DNA of 9,079 nucleotides from Syntrophomonas sp. (lineage in GTDB: Bacteria > Bacillota > Syntrophomonadia > Syntrophomonadales > Syntrophomonadaceae). A model generated the notes under the pieces. The model made no database searches and was not told the origin of the DNA. It saw nothing but the letters and a program-made list of their open reading frames with translations. How positions within the stretch are numbered: the first letter of the stretch is position 1; the number at the start of each line of letters is the position of its first letter. The DNA lies in assembly GCA_028709355.1 (NCBI GenBank), contig JAQVXF010000037.1:1-9079 (forward strand), in the 5' to 3' direction. The translations under genes were made by a program, and so were the position numbers. Positions 6,243 to 9,079 of this stretch are shown piece after piece.

Positions 6243-6746
6243 ATGGAGATGAGACTGGGTTATAAAGACGGTGCCGTCAAAAGCGGGACCGGGGGCAGGG
6301 TCCGGCTGTGGCCGGTTTACCTGTGCTTCATTATATTGGGGGCTACGGTACCCTTTGCCAAACCGGAGGTGAAGGCCACTACGGTACTGGTCTCCATGCT
6401 GGCGGCAGCCCTGATCGCCGCCCTGGCCATCAACCTGCTGGTGATGTTGTTCAATGCATCCAACCGGGCCTTGCTGGAGGAGGACAGCCAGTTCGCCCGG
6501 GAGGCAGTGGGGACGGGGATGTTGTTCATGATCCCTTTTACCGTCCTGGCGGTCCTGGCTCAATTCGTACTGGGCTGGAACGGGATCATGCCGTTCGCCT
6601 CAGCGGCCATAATGACCGCTGCCGCCACTGCCGGCACCGAGGTCGTGAAGAAGGGTGCCCAGGGTATGAAGAATGTGATGATACCGACTTTGGTAGCGCT
6701 GGTGCTGTCCACTGCCTGGATGCTGCTGGTGGGGATATTGCCATGA
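6243..6746 (+). CDS. Multi-pass membrane protein of unknown function
   Basis: The 167-residue product has four or five hydrophobic helices (about 22-39, 45-70, 90-111, 114-132 and 145-165). The loop between the second and third carries charged residues (ALLEEDSQFARE, 77-88), and a basic loop (VVKKGAQGMKN, 134-144) precedes the last helix. I do not recognise the family. An AGGAGG site lies 9 nt before the ATG. The gene begins 43 nt after the preceding membrane-protein gene and is of similar size and character, so the two may form a complex. Its stop codon TGA overlaps an ATG (6743-6745) in the frame of the next gene, the usual sign of translational coupling within an operon. Confidence 0.8.
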   Translation: MEMRLGYKDGAVKSGTGGRVRLWPVYLCFIILGATVPFAKPEVKATTVLVSMLAAALIAALAINLLVMLFNASNRALLEEDSQFAREAVGTGMLFMIPFTVLAVLAQFVLGWNGIMPFASAAIMTAAATAGTEVVKKGAQGMKNVMIPTLVALVLSTAWMLLVGILP

Positions 6747-6766
6747 GGACGAAGGGGAGGGTGAAT

Positions 6767-9079
6767 ATGTCGATCCTGGCCATGATCAAAAACAGGAAAG
6801 GGCGGAGATTTTCTCTGGCCGGTCCGGTGGTGCTGGGGATGCTGGCCTGGATGTTTTTGACGGCCGGCGGGCCGGGGCTGGCTCTGGCAGCCAGCGTGGC
6901 GGATGTGGTCAAGGAAGTGGCCCGGGCCAACGCCAATATCGAAGAAGGTTTCGACATGGGTTCGTCGGAGAGCCCCATCGCCGGGGGCAGCATGAAATGG
7001 AGCTACGTGCATGGGGATCTGAACACCGGCGAGGAATGGGCCGGCGCCTGGTTCGAGGTGGTCGAACCGGCGGGCAATACCCCCATGGCCCGGGTGATCG
7101 AGCACCTGGTGGCCAATTTGGATGAAGACGCCAATATGAAAGTGGTGGCCGCCAGCGGTTATGAAATGCGCGAAATCACTTATGATGATTATGTTTTGGG
7201 AGTGCCCAATGATGATATCGAGGTCTGGATCATCCTGGCCCGCCACGTAATTCAAGTCGACATACATGAAACCGGCTATGACAAAGCCACCAATCTGCAG
7301 ACCGGGCGCAACCTGGCCCTGCAGTTGAAGGGTGGGCTGGATAAAGCCGGCCTTACCCAGCCGCCGGCTGTTAGCCCCAGTGCGGTTGGCACTGCCCCGG
7401 CCACGCCAGCGCAACCGACCGCCGTGACCGCCAAGCCTCTGGCGGAACCGGTCACCGTGGCCGACACCATGAATATCGCTGGAGTGGGCAATGGACCGAC
7501 CGCGCCCACCACCTTCAGTCTCAACAGTCCTCACCTGATCACCCTGATAACCAACTACCACTGGAATAATGCCCGGGGGGCAGCACCGGGGACCATCGGG
7601 TTCAAGGACAGCAACGGCAAAGTATACGGTCCCTGGCCAGTCACCACCCGCTTGGGGCAGGGCGGCGTGCCCAATGCCTACTGGGATGTTAAACCCAATA
7701 TCGTGGTACCAGCCGGTACCTACACCATAATAGATTCGGATCCGGCCAGCTGGTCCCAGAATGCCCAGTCTGGGGGCCGGGGGATGGGCGAAGTCCGGGC
7801 TACCCCTCATTTCGAAATCAATGGTGGTCCTGGCTCGGACCTGGTCCCGGGCGCTGTCCAGGGACCGACCGGACCCAATTCAGTTCCATCCGCCAGTCCG
7901 GCTGGGGTGGGGGCGGTAGCCAACATACCAGGCCCGGCCAATACTACCGAAGCGGTGGTGGGAGTGGTGGTGCCGGGATTGATCGCCACCGCCCTGGGGG
8001 CCCTGGGAGGGCTGGGCGGTAGTGGTGGTTTGGTGCCGCCGGCGACCGGTATGCCCGGATCTCCCGGTGGAGGAGGCACTTGGCCGGGCAGCGGGGGAGC
8101 TCGCGGCCCTGGTGACGGACAGGAGAGCTCCGCCCCGGCCACTGGTCAGATAGGGCGCCGCCGGCCCGAGGAGGGTCTGGGGACATCACCCGGCAGCTCC
8201 CCGGAGAACCGGACCGAGGAGATATTCATCGATACCATCGACATATTGGATGGCATACCGGCCAGCGGCCAACTCCCCGGAGAGGGGACCATCATAGATA
8301 CCGCCCAAGAGGCGGGGATTTTCGTGACGCCCCGGGAGGGTATCATCATCGAAGATCCCCACGCCGCAGTGGGAAGCGGGGCCGACCCCGGCATCATCAT
8401 CGACACCGCCGAGGAAGCTGGCCTATTTGTCCAACCCGATTCTGGTCTGATCATCGAGACCCCGGCTGAAGCGGGCCTGATCAAACCGGACCCCGGAATA
8501 TTGGTGGACGTTAACGATACCGGCATCATCGTCGATACCAGCGCTTTGGAAGGGACTTCCGGCCAGCCTGCCCCCGGTGCACCGGGCGAAAAGGCGGTTG
8601 GGGAGGGGACTGCCGCGGAAGGAGTGGTCCCCGGAGTGGAGGGAACCCCGCAAGCAGTCAATGATCAGGAGGGCTTCGATAAAGAAGGCTTCGACGCCAA
8701 GGGATTCGACAAGGACGGTTTCAATAAAGAAGGTTTCGATGCCCAGGGGTTCGACAAGGAGGGCTTCGATAAAGAAGGCTTCGACACTAAAGGTTTTGAT
8801 AAGGACGGGTTCAATAAAGAAGGTTTCGACGCCAAGGGATTCGACAAGGACGGGTTCAATAAAGAAGGTTTCGACGCCAAGGGGTTCGACAAGGAGGGCT
8901 TCAATAAAGAAGGCTTCGACGCCAAGGGATTCGACAAGGAGGGCTTCGATAAAGAAGGCTTCGACGCCAAGGGATTCGACAAGGAGGGCTTAGATAAAGA
9001 GGGCTTAGACGCTAAAGGTTTTAACAAGGAGGGCTTCGATAAGAACGGCTTTGACAAAGAGGGTTATGGCCGCAACGGT
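6767..9079 (+). CDS. Large secreted multi-domain protein with pentapeptide repeats (3' end outside window)
   Basis: The frame is open for 771 codons to the window edge. Layout: a signal peptide (basic KNRKGRR at 8-14, hydrophobic 17-33, likely cleavage after ALA at 41); an unrecognised domain (about 43-190); a Pro/Ala/Thr linker (195-230); a beta domain (about 250-345) rich in Trp, Tyr and Gly, with TNYHWNN, PGTIGFKD, GPWPVT, GQGGVPNAYW and PAGTYTIIDSDP segments; a second hydrophobic stretch (397-416) running into a collagen-like Gly/Pro tract (414-460); a degenerate Ile/Asp-rich repeat zone (484-595); and a pentapeptide array from about 635. The beta domain resembles one I recall from exported bacterial proteins, without a name. 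The start at 6767 has a GGGGAGG site 6 nt upstream. An in-frame ATG at 6743, overlapping the previous stop, would add eight residues. A surface or extracellular role is likely. No enzymatic motif is visible. Confidence 0.9.
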   Translation, partial: MSILAMIKNRKGRRFSLAGPVVLGMLAWMFLTAGGPGLALAASVADVVKEVARANANIEEGFDMGSSESPIAGGSMKWSYVHGDLNTGEEWAGAWFEVVEPAGNTPMARVIEHLVANLDEDANMKVVAASGYEMREITYDDYVLGVPNDDIEVWIILARHVIQVDIHETGYDKATNLQTGRNLALQLKGGLDKAGLTQPPAVSPSAVGTAPATPAQPTAVTAKPLAEPVTVADTMNIAGVGNGPTAPTTFSLNSPHLITLITNYHWNNARGAAPGTIGFKDSNGKVYGPWPVTTRLGQGGVPNAYWDVKPNIVVPAGTYTIIDSDPASWSQNAQSGGRGMGEVRATPHFEINGGPGSDLVPGAVQGPTGPNSVPSASPAGVGAVANIPGPANTTEAVVGVVVPGLIATALGALGGLGGSGGLVPPATGMPGSPGGGGTWPGSGGARGPGDGQESSAPATGQIGRRRPEEGLGTSPGSSPENRTEEIFIDTIDILDGIPASGQLPGEGTIIDTAQEAGIFVTPREGIIIEDPHAAVGSGADPGIIIDTAEEAGLFVQPDSGLIIETPAEAGLIKPDPGILVDVNDTGIIVDTSALEGTSGQPAPGAPGEKAVGEGTAAEGVVPGVEGTPQAVNDQEGFDKEGFDAKGFDKDGFNKEGFDAQGFDKEGFDKEGFDTKGFDKDGFNKEGFDAKGFDKDGFNKEGFDAKGFDKEGFNKEGFDAKGFDKEGFDKEGFDAKGFDKEGLDKEGLDAKGFNKEGFDKNGFDKEGYGRNG
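8216..8551 (+). repeat. Degenerate Ile/Asp-rich protein repeat zone
   Basis: Within the secreted protein, residues 484-595 repeat a loose module of the form G-x-I-I-D-T-A-x-E-A-G-(I/L)-F-V-x-P-x-x-G-(I/L)-I-I-E. Two copies are clear, starting at 8285 (TIIDTAQEAGIFVTP) and 8390 (IIIDTAEEAGLFVQP). Shorter, decayed echoes are FIDTIDIL, LIIETPAEAGLIKP, ILVDVNDTG and IIVDTSALEG. The short hydrophobic strands alternating with acidic turns suggest a beta-rich stalk. Confidence 0.6.
8669..9079 (+). repeat. Coding tandem array: 27+ pentapeptides organised as eight 45-bp repeats
   Basis: From codon 635 the protein is an uninterrupted run of five-residue units, mostly EGFDK, EGFDA, KGFDK, DGFNK and KGFNK. 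There are 27 full units and a partial one before the window edge. The real DNA period is 45 bp: eight repeats (8684-9043), each encoding EGFDA, KGFDK and (E/D)GF(D/N)K in that order. Phe becomes Leu in units 22 and 23 and Tyr in unit 27, so the array is fraying at its distal side. The repeats beginning at 8909 and 8954 differ at a single base (TTC versus TTA). The composition (Gly, Phe, Asp, Lys) is hydrophilic with regular aromatics. Confidence 0.95.

Noticed and set aside
6199..6252. 17-codon frame starting in the stop codon of the Yip1-like gene
   Set aside because: It is too short to judge, it contains the ribosome binding site of the next gene, and such TGATG overlaps arise readily. Kept only as a note in the neighbouring entries.
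6560..7810. Minus-strand 416-codon frame opposite the membrane and secreted protein genes
   Set aside because: Its product is a His/Gly/Pro/Arg-rich string without domain character, and the plus strand has clear genes with ribosome binding sites and a signal peptide. GC-rich DNA gives long antisense frames.
8577..8993. Plus-strand 138-codon frame of Arg/Ser/Lys repeats
   Set aside because: It is another shadow of the repeat array. The true frame is continuous with a signal peptide and domains upstream.
8665..9057. Minus-strand 130-codon frame of Ser/Lys/Pro/Leu repeats
   Set aside because: It is the antisense of the in-frame pentapeptide array. The 45-bp period has no stop in several frames, so long shadow frames are expected.
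8669..9079. CRISPR-like regular repeats
   Set aside because: The repeats are contiguous with no unique spacers, and they are in frame within a protein.

Overview
The window looks like chromosome from a GC-rich, Gram-positive-type bacterium, most plausibly a high-GC member of the Clostridia/Peptococcia (Firmicutes). This rests on a SepF homologue (the Z-ring anchor of Firmicutes, Actinobacteria, Cyanobacteria and some archaea), strong purine-rich Shine-Dalgarno sites, a consensus sigma-A promoter, and a large XRE-type regulator of a kind I associate with Clostridia. The lineage is an inference. No rRNA, tRNA, CRISPR array, transposase or phage gene is visible.

Layout. (1) 1-417, minus: a MarR-family regulator cut by the window edge at its C-terminus. 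It is preceded by an unusually clean promoter with two identical 12-bp palindromes, one inside the -35/-10 spacer and one just after the expected start, which is the architecture of autorepression. (2) 418-830: non-coding apart from that promoter, a strong GC hairpin and a doubtful leader ORF. (3) 831-2365, plus: two genes 17 nt apart, an LCM-type (Ppm1/leucine carboxyl methyltransferase-like) SAM-dependent methyltransferase and a membrane-anchored protein of unknown function. (4) 2650-3072, plus: sepF, standing alone and followed by a good intrinsic terminator. (5) 3300-4853, minus: a 517-aa regulator with an N-terminal HTH and a long uncharacterised C-terminal region. (6) 4854-5185: a divergent intergenic region with several inverted repeats. 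(7) 5186 to the window end, plus: four closely spaced genes that look like one operon: a small PH-like protein, two multi-pass membrane proteins, and a large secreted protein (771 codons inside the window, still open at the edge).

The most interesting object is the last gene. It has a signal peptide, an unrecognised globular N-terminal domain, an aromatic/Gly-rich beta domain, a Gly-rich hydrophobic segment, a degenerate Ile/Asp-rich repeat zone, and then at least 27 pentapeptide units of the form (E/K/D)GF(D/N)(K/A). In the DNA the pentapeptide array is organised as eight 45-bp repeats of three units each, with synonymous codons locked to their position in the 45-bp period. This suggests recent expansion of a 45-bp unit. 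Together with the two membrane proteins and the divergent regulator, it may be an uncharacterised cell-surface system.
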